A stretch of 48,215 bases of DNA from Trichodesmium erythraeum GBRTRLIN201 (lineage in GTDB: Bacteria; Cyanobacteriota; Cyanobacteriia; Cyanobacteriales; Microcoleaceae): positions 1-48,215 of the forward strand of contig JAGGDU010000053.1 of the NCBI GenBank assembly GCA_018457135.1. Reading direction: 5' to 3'. A model generated the notes under the pieces. The model searched no databases, was not told the DNA's origin, and worked only from the letters and a program-made list of their open reading frames with translations. Positions 1 through 9,700 of the stretch are shown here, piece by piece. The translations under genes and the position numbers were made by a program. Each line of letters begins with the position of its first letter. Within the stretch, counting starts at the first letter, position 1.

Positions 1-222
1 CAAAACTTTTTCAGTATGAAATTTTGCCGCAACCTACTTAGGATTGCTATATATACTAATAATAGTCTGTCAGGAAAAATATATGGGTTGTTAGCTGTGT
101 AAAGTGTTATAATCAAAAGTATATAAAAATATATAATGATATTATAAAAAATCTCATATGTACCCAAATTAGGGACCATAAATAATTGTAATTTTCCATA
201 ATATATCATTTATATTCAAAAT

Positions 223-830
223 AATTTAGGCTTAGTAGATCAAGTCATAGAAGCAAACAATGATGAAGAATGCTGGGAAAAATATAGTCTAAAAATACCT
301 GATTTAATTATAATAATTAAATTTGCTAACTTTGAGGTTTTAACTAAAGTTACTAAATGTCCTGTGTTTGAAGAATATATAGAGAGGGAATGGCAAAAAA
401 TGGTCAGGAAAAAAGTACTCATAGTTTTGGTTCTATGTGACGTTGACTATTTTAAGGACTACAACGATGCTTATGTTCCTCAAGTAAGATATAGCTGTCT
501 CTAAATAATTGCTAATGTGATCTGATTAAAGCAGAACTCAAGAGAACAGAAGACTTAGTAGCACTTTACGTCAGGAAAAATTTATAATTTGTAATGGTAT
601 TGCCTCGAATAGATGCTCAATATGGATTTTTAATAGCAGAATTTATCTGTCAGATACTTTTAGGTTTAAAGTTATTTCATACTGGTTCTTAAATATCAGA
701 ATTTGTTACCATGAGTTTAGGTGTAGAAAGTACTATTCTTTTAAGATATTTTTCCTGGGAAAAATTGCTTAAAATAGCATCTGAAGCCCTCTATAAAATC
801 CAGAGATAAGGACGTAATTATACGATTATT
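223..830 (+). pseudogene. Decayed REC-GGDEF response regulator (diguanylate cyclase relic)
   Basis: No open frame spans this stretch, but joined frames recover a two-domain response regulator of the PleD type. At 241-330 the frame reads like the end of a receiver domain (EECWEKYS then PDLIII). At 330-504 it reads like the linker and start of a GGDEF domain (EVLTKVTK, EEYIEREWQKM, LCDVDYFKDYNDAY), then stops at 502-504. After frameshifts, pieces follow in order: RTEDLVALY, VMVLPRIDAQYG, SEFVTMSLGV (about 695-720) and EKLLKIASEALYK near 755-800, which match the family's GGEEF-to-C-terminal order. The GGEEF active-site segment itself has become LYVRKNL and is destroyed. The gene would have made cyclic di-GMP. 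The relic has at least two stops and two frame changes, so it is not functional. The family call rests on ordered motif matches by eye. Confidence 0.75.
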
Positions 831-870
831 AAAACTTTTTGCACTACTAATTTTTCTAATTATATTATAG

Positions 871-1476
871 ATGAAATTTATGGTTTATCGCTATATTTTA
901 TTTAATAAGCCTTATAATGTTTTGAGTCAGTTTACTGATAACCGTAATGTTAAGCATCGATCTTCTACTCTTAAAGAGTATATTTCAGTTGATTCAGTTT
1001 ATCCAGTTGGCAGATTAGACCAAGATAGTGAAGGTCTTTTATTATTAACAAACCATGGACAGCTTCAATATCGACTAAGTGATCCTAAGTTTGCTCATCC
1101 TCGTACTTATTGGGTACAAGTAGAACGAATACCAGATACAATAGCATTAAAGCAACTACAAGAGGGTGTAATGATCAAAAATTATCAAACACGACCCGCA
1201 AAAGTTAAATTGTTATCTAACGAACCTCTGTTACCATCGCGCCATCCACCAATTCGATTTCGCAAAACTGTACCTACTGCATGGTTAGAAATCACTCTCA
1301 CAGAAGGTCGAAATCGTCAAGTACGAAGGATGACAGCAGCAGTAGGTTTTCCTACACTTCGGTTAGTTAGGATAGCGATCGCTAATCTTCGTCTTGAGGG
1401 ACTAAAACCTGGCGAGTGGCGAGACCTAAATTTAAGTGAAATTCAATCTCTCAAGAACTACCTCGGCTTAGGATAA
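871..1476 (+). CDS. rluE: 23S rRNA pseudouridine synthase, RluE/RsuA family
   Basis: The 201-residue product is a single-domain pseudouridine synthase that would isomerise a uridine in ribosomal RNA. The family signature [14 protein letters not shown] lies at residues 47-60, with the catalytic aspartate at about residue 50. [11 protein letters not shown] near the N-terminus and [18 protein letters not shown] near the C-terminus are also typical. There is no S4 domain in front, which fits RluE (E. coli target U2457 of 23S rRNA) better than RsuA or RluB. A second in-frame ATG at 880 ([11 protein letters not shown]) is an equally good start, and neither has a clear ribosome binding site. The 3' end overlaps the convergent DUF218 gene by 19 bases. 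The family call is firm, but the exact target base is inferred. Confidence 0.9.
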   Translation: MKFMVYRYILFNKPYNVLSQFTDNRNVKHRSSTLKEYISVDSVYPVGRLDQDSEGLLLLTNHGQLQYRLSDPKFAHPRTYWVQVERIPDTIALKQLQEGVMIKNYQTRPAKVKLLSNEPLLPSRHPPIRFRKTVPTAWLEITLTEGRNRQVRRMTAAVGFPTLRLVRIAIANLRLEGLKPGEWRDLNLSEIQSLKNYLGLG

Positions 1477-2138
1477 CAAATTGATTCTGGTTTCAATTGT
1501 GCTTGATGTTCACACTGAAAACCTTTCTGACACCATTGTGTCATATTTACCTGTGAGAGTTTGACCACATCTGTACATTTTGCTTCTATTACCTTACTTG
1601 CTAACGCCCACATTAAACTACGAATTACATCTACTGCTGTCTTGAGAGGAGATTCTTGATTTCCTGGTATACCTATTTCCTGAACAATATCAGTTTCTAC
1701 CCAAATTCCATGAGTACCCAAAATAATTTGTGCCAACCACTTTGCCCTGGGCAAATGACTAGGAGATGTCACCAGTTTAATATGTTGTACTCCCCATTCT
1801 TCTAAAATTGGCATAGTAAAAAAGAAATTACTAAAAGTAGATTTAGCGCAATGTTCTAACCAAACTCCATCTAAAGGAACATTTTCCCGTTGAAATAATT
1901 TCACAATACAGGGGTCTTTAGAACCAGCAGAAATGAGTATAGGTATATGAGGATATTGTTTAGCCACTTGAGTAATATAAATTTCCCGTTTAATACTACC
2001 ACCCAAAACTAAGTAAGCATCAACGGGAGCTTTGGCTGCTGAGTTTAGGGAAATAGTATTCCCTACTATGCAAACTAACGTGTAAGAAGCTATGGACAAA
2101 AGTATCAGCAGCAGTATGTTTTTAGTTTTCTTGTGCAC
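1458..2138 (-). CDS. YdcF/ElyC family (DUF218) membrane-anchored protein
   Basis: The 226-residue protein has one N-terminal membrane segment (about residues 7-30, [18 protein letters not shown]) followed by a DUF218 domain. Visible family features are AYLVLGGSI after the anchor, [19 protein letters not shown] and [17 protein letters not shown]218 proteins include SanA, ElyC and YdcF, which are linked to envelope integrity and undecaprenyl-phosphate or peptidoglycan metabolism; the substrate is not known here. The domain should face the periplasm. The C-terminal 60 residues hold several cysteines ([21 protein letters not shown]), which is common in cyanobacterial members. Its end overlaps the end of the pseudouridine synthase gene, so the two are convergent with no room for a separate terminator. 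Confidence 0.8.
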   Translation of the reverse strand: MHKKTKNILLLILLSIASYTLVCIVGNTISLNSAAKAPVDAYLVLGGSIKREIYITQVAKQYPHIPILISAGSKDPCIVKLFQRENVPLDGVWLEHCAKSTFSNFFFTMPILEEWGVQHIKLVTSPSHLPRAKWLAQIILGTHGIWVETDIVQEIGIPGNQESPLKTAVDVIRSLMWALASKVIEAKCTDVVKLSQVNMTQWCQKGFQCEHQAQLKPESICYPKPR

Positions 2139-2171
2139 GACAAATGATTTGACTTTCTCTCATATAAATTG

Positions 2172-2261
2172 TAGTCATTTCAAATTTTGAATAAAACACT
2201 TTTTGACCTGAAACTTTTTTACAAAAATAAAGCTTTGTCTCAGTTTAAACTGAAATGACTA
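2172..2261. repeat. 90-bp MITE-like element, copy A
   Basis: The element is bounded by a perfect 11-bp inverted repeat, TAGTCATTTCA at 2172-2182 and TGAAATGACTA at 2251-2261. It has no coding capacity. It lies just upstream of the DUF218 gene. A related element with similar ends lies at 3691-3796. The TA-rich outer flanks and this terminal sequence suggest an IS630/Tc1-like parent, which is an inference. Confidence 0.6.
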
Positions 2262-2348
2262 TATTTGAAATTCTATCATGTCAAGCAGGTTAAGTTCTTT
2301 GGGGCTTACTTAAAATTAAGCTACCAGATCTGATTTTAATATTTTCCT

Positions 2349-3161
2349 CTAATCTGAAGATTCTGGCAAGAGAAAAAGCTTTTCTCCATTTTCACTCATT
2401 TCCACTTTCCCACCAAGTTCGATAATTTCTTGTTGAGCGCGCTCTTTTACCCTTGAGTCTTGTGTTTGATAATATACCCATAACCAGGCGTTGAACTTGA
2501 TTAATTTACTATCTGGATCTGTCTTGAGAAATTCTGCTGTGTTTTTAAACAGAGAGCTTAATTCTTGGTATGATGTATTCTCAGTCCATTTTGCTGCCAT
2601 TTCGTGAGAACGAATTGCCCCTGGAATATCACCTACTAATAATAATTGATCGATCCCTTTTAATCTCCATACTTGCCAAGCTTCCGGATCTATTTGTGGG
2701 GAAAGTGCATCGGTGCCACGGGTCATATATTCTACAGCTACTTTGGGTTTACCTTGATATATAGATAAAGAGTTGGAAAGGAATAGGTATATATCAACCC
2801 ATTTGGGATCTAAATGGGTGATGATATCAAAATAATCTTCGCTTAAGGAATAACCTGTTTGATTTCTGGCTACCTCATCCCCGAAATATTGGATGAACTG
2901 GAGGAATGCCCAATCTGCAATTAAATTATCAAACCCAAAAGTGGGAGATGTTTTCAATAGCTTAAGCTGAAACTGCAAAGCTTCTTTTTGTTCGGCTAAG
3001 GCTGCATCTGTTGAGTCTAAAATAATTTTTTCTTTTAAGGGTGAACCTTCTGGTGGCCAGAGTACTTGCAAGCTGATCGTACCTGTTAAAGCTATGATAG
3101 AAATTGCTAGATTTACTAATGAACCTAGCCAATTTAGGGTTTTGGCTTTGGTTTTGATCAT
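2349..3161 (-). CDS. Conserved cyanobacterial protein with N-terminal membrane anchor and helical repeats
   Basis: The 270-residue product has a membrane segment at about residues 10-33 (LGSLVNLAISIIALTGTISLQVLW). A soluble, mostly helical region follows that looks like degenerate TPR repeats, for example FDIITHLDPKWVDIYLFLSNSLSIY and GTDALSPQIDPEAWQVWRLKG. The WPPEGSPLKEKI segment after the anchor and the pattern of aromatic and acidic residues look like a conserved hypothetical family of filamentous cyanobacteria. No catalytic motif is visible. It probably sits at a membrane as a scaffold, but nothing in the sequence fixes a function. The ATG at 3161 is the natural start. Confidence 0.65.
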   Translation of the reverse strand: MIKTKAKTLNWLGSLVNLAISIIALTGTISLQVLWPPEGSPLKEKIILDSTDAALAEQKEALQFQLKLLKTSPTFGFDNLIADWAFLQFIQYFGDEVARNQTGYSLSEDYFDIITHLDPKWVDIYLFLSNSLSIYQGKPKVAVEYMTRGTDALSPQIDPEAWQVWRLKGIDQLLLVGDIPGAIRSHEMAAKWTENTSYQELSSLFKNTAEFLKTDPDSKLIKFNAWLWVYYQTQDSRVKERAQQEIIELGGKVEMSENGEKLFLLPESSD

Positions 3162-3926
3162 TTCTCAAATTTTCCTGTTAATAAAATTAATTATTAAAAT
3201 TTTTGAGCCCAAAATTAGGTAAATTTTATACCCTGACAAATATCATACGTCTAAATATTTGATATTTTCCATTTTTTCTAAATTATTTACTAATTTTTTT
3301 GACTCCGGATGAGCCATCAGTAGGATAATTTTTTAACGTGGATGCCTTCTAAGTCATGCAGTGTAAGATTTTCCGATTTTAACCATAATTCTCAAAGCTG
3401 TTAATTTAGTTTTTTCTTAAGGAGGCTAGCTGTTTGTGTTTTTGGCTGTCACTGACATGACATGCTATTTAATATTAATGCCTAGAATCCTCTATATACC
3501 TATTCTCCTATCGAAATGCTAAAAACTGATAGCTAGTTAAGTATTTGCTTTGAAAACTCTGGTATAATTAAATAGGTTAGGTTAAGTATTTTTACAATTA
3601 CTTTTGATATTTTGAGTTTGTTAGCTAAAATATTTATTTGTTAAGAGCTCAATTTTTGGCATTGATCATTAATTTTTTAATTCTAGGTACTATAGTGGTT
3701 TCAAATAAAAATAATACGGCCAAAATTGTGATATAAAAGAATTGTATTTATCATTTTATAATGATAAGTGTATCAATCTTAACTGAAATGACCATACAAT
3801 TTTGCAGATACTGAATTTTCTAGGGACTTACAGATATAATGGTTTATATTCTAATATAGATTTACTGTAAAGTATCATAAGCTTAGTCGAAAAGTCAACT
3901 AAATATCTAATTACCAATAAAAATCA
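3162..3926. other. 765-bp non-coding spacer with one MITE and a possible gene remnant
   Basis: The spacer separates a minus-strand gene from the divergent protease gene and should hold both promoters. A MITE-like element lies at 3691-3796. On the minus strand around 3250-3400 two adjacent frames read LTLHDLEGIHVKKLS and MAHPESKKLVNNLEKMENIK, ending in a stop. These are protein-like and may be the tail of a lost gene, but I do not recognise the family. No RNA gene was seen. Confidence 0.5.
3691..3796. repeat. 106-bp MITE-like element, copy B
   Basis: Its ends are imperfect inverted repeats: TATAGTGGTTTCA at 3691-3703 and TGAAATGACCATA at 3784-3796, matching at 10 of 13 positions. They resemble the ends of copy A at 2172-2261 (GTCATTTCA core). 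The interior is AT-rich and non-coding. It lies about 130 bp upstream of the protease gene. Confidence 0.5.
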
Positions 3927-5231
3927 ATGAACATAGCTTCAATACACTCTCTTTTTAAAAATATTTTATATAGTGGAGCGATCGCCACAACAGCAGCTAT
4001 ATCTTTATTGGCCCCTAGCTTAAGTAAACCTGCTGAAGCAAATTTAGAAAATAGCCCCAAAGTAGTTTTGGACGAAGCATGGCAAATTGTCAACCGCGAG
4101 TATGTTGATGGTAGTTTTAATCATACAGACTGGAAAGCTACTCGCAAAAGTTTATTAGAGAAAAACTATACTTCCCAGGAAAAAGCTTACGAGGCATTAA
4201 GGCAAGCTCTAGACCAACTCAATGATCCTTATACTCGTTTTTTAGACCCAGAACAGTTTAAAGCTCTAACGAGTCAAACATCAGGAGAAATGTCTGGAGT
4301 GGGAATGCAACTGAAGCAAGAAGAACTTACCAAGACGATCGTTGTAGTAGACGTTGTGGAAAATTCTCCAGCGATGAAGGGAGGTTTATTACCAGGAGAT
4401 CAAATTCAAGAAATTGATGGTAAATCTACTTCTGATTTAAGTGTATCGGCAGCGGCTAAACTGATTCGAGGTGATGTGGGTACAAAGGTAATGCTAGGAG
4501 TTATTCGCCCTGGAGATAGGGAATTTGAGGTGACTTTGACAAGGGCAAGAATTGAATTACAGGCAGTTCGTTACGATCTCAAGCAGGAAAAAAATCAACG
4601 TATTGGGTATATCCGTTTACAAGAATTTAGCGCCCATGCTGGAGAACAGATGCAAAGAGCAATAGAGAAATTGAATAATCAAAATCCTGATGGTTATGTT
4701 TTAGACTTACGGGGCAACCCAGGGGGTTTATTGCGTATTAGTATAGATATTGCTAGGATGTGGATGGATAAAGGTGCTATTGTCAGCACTGTAGACCGAG
4801 ATGGTGACAGACAAGAAGTGTTGGCAGACCGTTCTGCTTTGACTGATAAACCAATAGTGGTTTTAGTAGATGGTGACTCGGCAAGTGCTAGTGAAATTCT
4901 GGCAGGAGCGCTCAAAGATAATGGTCGTGCTACAATTATAGGGGATCAGACTTTTGGGAAAGCTTTGGTACAGTCGGTGCATTCGTTATCAGATGGTTCT
5001 GGTTTGGCTGTAACTATTGCTCACTACTATACTCCGAAAGGAACTGATATTAGTAAAAAAGGTGTGACTCCTGATGTGGTTCTTAATTTGACGGACTCTC
5101 AAAAACGACGCTTATATCGGCGTCCAGAAGCGATCGCGACTAGTTCTGACCCCTATTATGCTCGAGCTATTAATCTTTTGAGAAATGAAGTATTGTTAAG
5201 TCCATTGATCTTAGGGGAACAAGAAAATTAA
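3927..5231 (+). CDS. ctpB: Carboxyl-terminal processing protease, S41A family (CtpB type)
   Basis: The 434-residue protein starts with a signal peptide (hydrophobic stretch about 15-31, cleavage near PAEA 35-38), so it should act in the periplasm or thylakoid lumen. A PDZ domain spans about residues 115-200 (SGVGMQL, VVENSPAMKGGLLPGDQI, IRGDVGTKV). The catalytic domain follows: VLDLRGNPGG at 258-267, the nucleophile Ser320 in DSASASEI, and the general base Lys345 in QTFGKALVQS. The Ser-Lys spacing of 25 is that of Tsp/CtpA enzymes. In cyanobacteria CtpA matures the D1 protein of photosystem II, and CtpB and CtpC are paralogues with less certain substrates. The N-terminal region (VLDEAWQIVNREYVDG) resembles CtpB proteins from memory, so the paralogue letter is less sure than the family. 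Confidence 0.9.
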   Translation: MNIASIHSLFKNILYSGAIATTAAISLLAPSLSKPAEANLENSPKVVLDEAWQIVNREYVDGSFNHTDWKATRKSLLEKNYTSQEKAYEALRQALDQLNDPYTRFLDPEQFKALTSQTSGEMSGVGMQLKQEELTKTIVVVDVVENSPAMKGGLLPGDQIQEIDGKSTSDLSVSAAAKLIRGDVGTKVMLGVIRPGDREFEVTLTRARIELQAVRYDLKQEKNQRIGYIRLQEFSAHAGEQMQRAIEKLNNQNPDGYVLDLRGNPGGLLRISIDIARMWMDKGAIVSTVDRDGDRQEVLADRSALTDKPIVVLVDGDSASASEILAGALKDNGRATIIGDQTFGKALVQSVHSLSDGSGLAVTIAHYYTPKGTDISKKGVTPDVVLNLTDSQKRRLYRRPEAIATSSDPYYARAINLLRNEVLLSPLILGEQEN

Positions 5232-5284
5232 ATTAATAAGTGTTGATTTGATTTAAGGTTCTCCAGGTGCTCGCTGATCCAGGT

Positions 5285-5794
5285 TTAATTTTTACGCAAC
5301 TGCAAAACTAAGTGAACTAATTCCGGTAGGATTAAGTTTTTTATAGCTAGCTTAACTGCATTAGTAGAACCTGGAAGTGAAAATACTAATTTACTTTGAT
5401 AAACACCAGCAACAGCACGAGAAGCGATCGCCCGGGAACCAATTTCTTGATAACTCAACCACCGAAATAATTCCCCAAAACCAGGTAAAGTTTTTTCTAG
5501 TAAATGTTCAATAGCATCATAAGTAGTATCTCTGGGAGCTATTCCTGTTCCGCCGTTAAAAATTACAGCATCTATATCATCTCGTTGACATAGAGCTTCC
5601 ATTTGTGCGACTACTGCCAATTTTTCATCTTTGATAATCAGATATTCTGTTATAGAATGACCAGAACTTCTCAGAATTTCCTGAAGTAACTGACCACTTT
5701 TATCTGTTTCTCCTGTGCGGGTGTCACTAACAGTAATTACAGCACAACCCAAGGAAATATTCTCAGGATCAGGATGAGGAATTTGTTTATTCAT
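5285..5794 (-). CDS. moaB: Molybdenum cofactor biosynthesis protein MoaB/MogA
   Basis: The 169-residue protein has the full MoCF-binding domain: AVITVSDTRTGETDKSG near residues 19-35, NGGTGIAPRDTTYDAI at about 99-114 and FSLPGSTNAVKLAI near 137-150. This family adenylates molybdopterin (MogA activity), a step before molybdenum insertion. In cyanobacteria the product would serve nitrate reductase and other Mo enzymes. The GGTG and aspartate positions needed for binding are intact. The ATG at 5794 has an AGG-containing site about 10 bases upstream. It is convergent with the protease gene. No other Mo-cofactor gene is in the window. Confidence 0.92.
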   Translation of the reverse strand: MNKQIPHPDPENISLGCAVITVSDTRTGETDKSGQLLQEILRSSGHSITEYLIIKDEKLAVVAQMEALCQRDDIDAVIFNGGTGIAPRDTTYDAIEHLLEKTLPGFGELFRWLSYQEIGSRAIASRAVAGVYQSKLVFSLPGSTNAVKLAIKNLILPELVHLVLQLRKN

Positions 5795-5972
5795 TCAAAT
5801 AACCTAATCTGGTAAAGAGTTAATTTAGTCAAGTATATATTGTCAAAGACCCCTTTATAGTTTTGAGAACTTAACGGTGAGTTATTTGTTCTCTGCTTTG
5901 CAAAAGTCTATAGAAGTAGCTAGATATTCCCAGGCTCAAAATTGCTCAAAATTTGCTAGCCTGGGGAACTTA

Positions 5973-6335
5973 TCAAGCCTTAGCCTTTTTAAATCCTAAG
6001 TCATGCTCTTTAGCATAACTCTCCATAAAGCGCATAAAACGCTCCCATTCTTGCTTAGTCTTCATAACATAAAGTCCCTCAAGGAATTTAGGCTGACCAT
6101 TAACAAATCTGGCCTTAACGTCACGACTAGTTATTTGGCCTTCTTCATCAATCATATACATCCCTGTAATTTCTTGAGTAACATCTTGGCCTAAAGCCTT
6201 GGGATCTTCAAAAATCAATGTAGCTGTTCCCTGGTTACCACTACGAGAACGAGTTAGACGCACTTCTGGTGTTACTTCTTCATCTATTCCTTGAATAAAC
6301 TGAATTGTAGTCAACTTTTTGTCAATTGTAGTCAT
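5973..6335 (-). CDS. psb28: Photosystem II assembly protein Psb28
   Basis: The product of 120 residues matches Psb28 along its length: IQFIQGIDEEVTPEVRLTRS near the start, GMYMIDEEGQI in the middle, and EWERFMRFMESYAKEHDLGF at the C-terminus. Psb28 binds the cytoplasmic side of CP47 and D1/D2 in photosystem II assembly intermediates (RC47). The open frame extends upstream to a TTG at 6359, but the ATG at 6335 gives the usual N-terminus and lies behind AAGGA, so it is preferred. It appears to be a single-gene unit; a 178-bp spacer separates it from moaB. Confidence 0.93.
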   Translation of the reverse strand: MTTIDKKLTTIQFIQGIDEEVTPEVRLTRSRSGNQGTATLIFEDPKALGQDVTQEITGMYMIDEEGQITSRDVKARFVNGQPKFLEGLYVMKTKQEWERFMRFMESYAKEHDLGFKKAKA

Positions 6336-6428
6336 TAGTATTTTTGTAATCCTTAACAAATCATTAAAATATTATTATAAACAGAAAAACTCTCTTCTAT
6401 AACCCTAGATTTACAAGAACCTCTACTT

Positions 6429-7527
6429 TTAATTTAGGGCAAGGAAATACTGGCAGAGGCAAATAAGTAGATCAACTCTCAAATAATTGCCAAATAAATT
6501 TTCTACATAACCCGCAGAAGAACCACCATGAATAGAATTAACTCTTAAAGATTTTCTATCTTTAGATAAATCATACCTAAAAGATTGAATCACAGAAAAT
6601 AAAATCTTATACTTTCTTGTGCTAGAGATGTAGCTAGAAACTTGAACATCAAATTTTTTCAAAGCTTCAATACTCTTAGATACAGTAGGGTGAGTAGTAT
6701 CAAGTTCAGCAGTTAGTGTTTGTTCCAAAACTTTTATCATCCTTATACAACCTTCTGACTCAAAGCCTGCCTTTGCTGAATATAAATATCTTATCTCATC
6801 ATCTTCAAATTCTCTGTTAGGACTTTCTTCAGCCAAGGTTTGTCCCAACTCTTCATTTTTTTTTAGGCAAGAATTTCATCTATTCTTTTTTTTGATTTGC
6901 CTTTAACTGTTGATGACTAGCACGACCCAATATAGAATCACTAATTGCCCCTACTCTGTCGCCAAATATTCTTGCTACACCACCTTCAACAGACAGGCCA
7001 GTTGCCCCTGCTTGAGTATCCTACTTTTGTGCCAAAACTTCTTGTTCAGCTTCTTGTTTAATTTTTTCAATTAAGCCTGCTTTTTCCACAGGAGGCAAAG
7101 CTATGTACTTTTCAGTATGATGTGCTATTTAATGGCCAACCAGACAAGCTACTGTAGGAGATGCTTTTGCAACTTGCTCTAAAATACCATTGTATAGAGG
7201 AATAAGGTTAACATATTTTGGCAAAAGCTAATGTCGTATTCTGGAATAATTTAGTATCTCCCAAGGTTTTTCATCTCGTTTATTGGCCATGACAGAGTCT
7301 GGGATTTGATACAGTGCATAGAAGTCTTTAGATAGCTCTTCTTTGGCCTATTGGTATATATTTTTTGGTTGTTTGGTCTCAGTTGTTTGTTTTGTTGGGG
7401 TATAATTCTCCGATGATATGGGAGATGTGGGGTTAGCTTGAAATGATGTTGATGGGTAGATAGAAAAAGTGTGATTGCTGTTAGTGTACTTAGTATAGTT
7501 TTGATTTTTAAAATACAGCACTTTCTA
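6429..7527 (-). pseudogene. Decayed gene of unknown family
   Basis: On the minus strand one frame runs from about 7527 to 6850 and is protein-like throughout, but it is cut by stop codons after NIYQ, NYSRIRH, ACLVGH, VLAQK and NQKKE. It then shifts frame in a run of nine A at about 6856-6864 into a further 139 open codons ending at 6429. Recognisable stretches include DFYALYQIPDSVMANKRDEK, PPVEKAGLIEKIKQEAEQE and SVEGGVARIFGDRVGAISDS. Joined, the original protein had about 360 residues. I do not recognise the family. The regular spacing of good sequence between single-base lesions says the gene died recently. The 139-codon piece alone (TTG start at 6848) is unlikely to be a real gene. Confidence 0.7.
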
Positions 7528-7578
7528 TTATTATCAGCTACAGCTACAGGGGAAAGATACCTAAACTACATGATTTTC

Positions 7579-7628
7579 ACTATTTACTGTGTACATCATT
7601 TGCTCCTTATTTGCTGTATATTTAGATT
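7579..7628. repeat. Dispersed 50-bp repeat, copy 1
   Basis: This stretch (ACTATTTAC then TACATCATTTG and GCTGTAT) matches 43948-43997 at roughly three quarters of positions. Both copies are in non-coding DNA. The nature of the repeat is unknown. Confidence 0.35.
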
Positions 7629-7827
7629 CAAAGTTAAACTAATTTTTTTTTCTGCAAGTAATAGGTTAAAAGTACAAAAAGATAGGGTTGCTAATATTTA
7701 ATGTTAGATATTAGTTTTTCTCAATTTTTTATTACATCCTATTCACTCTATTTTTTCAATTTTTTATTGATTTGGTAATTGGGTATTTCCAATTTAAAGT
7801 GTTTTTTTTAAGGGGTATACAGTTATA

Positions 7828-8910
<1,083 letters not shown>

Positions 8911-9020
8911 GGTTTCTTCTTTTTATCTTTTTGAGGAGTAAATTAAAGTACTTACCCCTAATATTGATGGTGACGAGGGAGTAAGTAGGGATGTTACATA
9001 AAACATCTCCACAAAAGCTA

Positions 9021-9270
9021 TAAATAGGGTTTGCTGAAAAGTATTATGAGTGAGGTTATAACTCATAACTCAGTGGTTATCACTCAGGATAAATGGGAAT
9101 TAATTAGGAGGTAATTGGATATATTTACACTTTAATTTTTTGGCAATTATTCTTCCAAAAAGGTTTAATTTGTAAGCTTTTATATCTAAAAAATCAGCAT
9201 TTTTTTTGACCTAAAAAGCTATTAAATTTTATCTATAAATTGTTTAATATTTAATCAGCAAGCCCTAAAT
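9021..9270. mobile_element. MITE-like element, about 250 bp
   Basis: Inverted ends read inward as AAATAGGGTTTGCTGAAAA at 9022-9040 and, on the other strand, ATTTAGGGCTTGCTGATTAA at 9251-9270. The shared core is AGGG(T/C)TTGCTGA. The interior has no open frame. TTGCTGA-type ends are familiar from cyanobacterial insertion sequences, so this is probably a non-autonomous derivative or an internally deleted IS. No target duplication was confirmed. Confidence 0.5.
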
Positions 9271-9458
9271 ATAATATTTCATTAAAGTTAAAAATTAACT
9301 ATTTATTACCTTCTATAAAGGGAGGAATTGAGGTTTTATATACTCAAAAATGTGAGAGCTTTAGTGATTTTAAGAAACTATTTTCAACATGTTTAAATGA
9401 ATTTTTATAAGTATGAACAAAATTGAGGCGATCGCTCTGTAGGTCGAACATATTATCT

Positions 9459-9530
9459 ATTAATCTATTAATCTATTAATCTATTAATCTATTAATTTAT
9501 TAATTTATTAATTTATTAATTTATTAATTA
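9459..9530. repeat. 8-bp tandem repeat array in two phases
   Basis: Four copies of ATTAATCT (9459-9490) are followed by four copies of ATTAATTT (9491-9522) and one ATTAATTA (9523-9530), with a partial unit ATTATCT just before. All units are exact within each block, so the array is young and has changed by one base halfway. It lies 170 bp before the permease gene. Confidence 0.9.
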
Positions 9531-9700
9531 AGACTGTACCTAACTGAGATGAAATTTACACTAAAATAAGCAGAGACAATATTCAAAAATTTACCATAGA
9601 ATCAAAAACCTTATCAGAAGGTTTCATAAAAGGTTACTACTGTGGTCTAATTAAGTGAAAACTGCTATAAATAAACGTAACTAAGGAAGGAAGTAAATTA

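Larger units (their letters stand above)
8911..9700. other. 790-bp non-coding spacer inside a transporter locus
   Basis: The spacer separates the ATPase and permease genes. It contains a MITE-like element with inverted ends at 9021-9270, the 8-bp tandem array at 9459-9530, a GCGATCGC site near 9428, and at 9636-9670 a short repeat (CTGTGGTCTA then GAAAACTGCT) that recurs at 13444-13479. The permease has its own strong ribosome binding site just before 9701. No coding remnant was recognised. Confidence 0.6.

Noticed and set aside
6429-6848. 139-codon minus-strand frame as an independent gene
   Set aside because: It opens with TTG right after an A9 run and continues the upstream decayed frame, so it is the 3' part of one dead gene.
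7471-7701. Open frame of 76 codons on the plus strand
   Set aside because: It overlaps the start of the decayed minus-strand gene and a dispersed repeat, has hydrophobic low-complexity text and no family features.
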